Shown: in pieces, positions 63,902-64,000 of the stretch
How the letters are laid out: every line of letters begins with the position of its first letter
How positions within the stretch are numbered: the first letter of the stretch is position 1
Assembly (NCBI RefSeq): GCF_021117425.1
Contig: NZ_CP088298.1
Span: forward strand, 1 to 64,000
DNA length: 64,000 bases
From: Brevibacterium zhoupengii
GTDB taxonomy: Bacteria; Actinomycetota; Actinomycetes; Actinomycetales; Brevibacteriaceae
Direction: 5' to 3'
Translations under genes and position numbers: made by a program
The notes under the pieces: generated by a model
What the model saw: only the letters and a program-made list of their open reading frames with translations
Databases searched by the model: none
What the model was told of the DNA's origin: nothing

Positions 63902-64000
63902 TTAATCCTGACAGTGGTCGTCGGCGCAAGAACCAGCATCGCGCTCGCCGGTGAGCACAGACACGGGTGCGGCGCAGCAGGCATCGCCGCGCCATGCCTC
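63902..64000 (-). CDS. C-terminal end of a Cys-rich protein, runs off the window
   Basis: The minus strand from the right edge reads 32 residues to a TAA at 63902-63904: a GDACCAAPVSV segment, then GERDAGSC and CADDHCQD. The paired cysteines (CC, SC, HC) look like the metal-binding tail found on some heavy-metal transporters or regulators. The gene start is outside the window, so the family is unproven. Confidence 0.45.
   Translation of the reverse strand, partial: EAWRGDACCAAPVSVLTGERDAGSCADDHCQD

Overview
This window is the origin-proximal part of a high-GC actinobacterial chromosome, most likely a Brevibacterium. The evidence is gene order. dnaA-dnaN-recF-DUF721-gyrB-gyrA-DUF3566-tRNA-Ile-DLW39-tRNA-Ala sits at the left. 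The actinobacterial division and wall block (cyclophilin, rhomboid, crgA, sortase E, pabA, pknB, pknA, pbpA, rodA, pstP, fhaB, fhaA, tRNA-Leu) sits at the right. A 266-residue encapsulin of the linocin M18 type, a protein first known from Brevibacterium linens, lies between them behind a DyP peroxidase. The genus call is inference from recognised proteins; no database search was run.

Layout. 1-11.3 kb is the replication and gyrase core with the dnaA-dnaN origin region. 11.3-27.7 kb is accessory: a decayed maleylpyruvate-isomerase-like gene, four MFS transporters (three beside a MarR, HxlR or TetR regulator), two aldehyde dehydrogenases, a GMC oxidoreductase with a GbsR-type regulator, and small enzymes (GNAT, VOC, DinB, DUF488, a RibD-like reductase). 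The first 5 kb of it is bracketed by two identical tRNA-Ala(TGC) genes. 27.8-29.7 kb holds the encapsulin nanocompartment operon. 30.6-35.8 kb is a five-gene minus-strand operon (badI-aliB-badH-aliA-tetR) that looks like cyclohexanecarboxylate catabolism, headed by a 39-bp dyad operator. 36.8-43.3 kb has a tricorn protease homologue, argS and a CynX/NimT-type transporter. 43.4-59.8 kb is the conserved wall/division/phosphosignalling block. 59.8-64 kb is a second accessory stretch with tRNA-Leu, a perfect 27-bp inverted repeat, a DUF1772 gene broken by an amber codon and carrying 3 x 30-bp tandem repeats, a divergent XRE regulator/SDR pair, and the Cys-rich end of a gene running off the right edge.

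How the genes work together. DnaA, DnaN, the DUF721 (DciA-like) protein and gyrase form the replication set. The PknA/PknB kinases, PstP phosphatase and two FHA proteins are translationally coupled with the PbpA/RodA wall synthesis pair, next to CrgA and sortase E. DyP carries a C-terminal cargo-loading peptide and is coupled to the encapsulin shell gene. The bad/ali operon supplies a CoA ligase, an acyl-CoA dehydrogenase, an alcohol dehydrogenase and a ring-opening hydrolase, with only the hydratase step missing locally.

Most notable non-coding observations: a cluster of five DnaA-box sequences in a gene-free gap at 45.9 kb, far from dnaA; the 39-bp dyad before badI; twin palindromes before the GbsR-type gene; and the 27-bp perfect inverted repeat at 60.4 kb.
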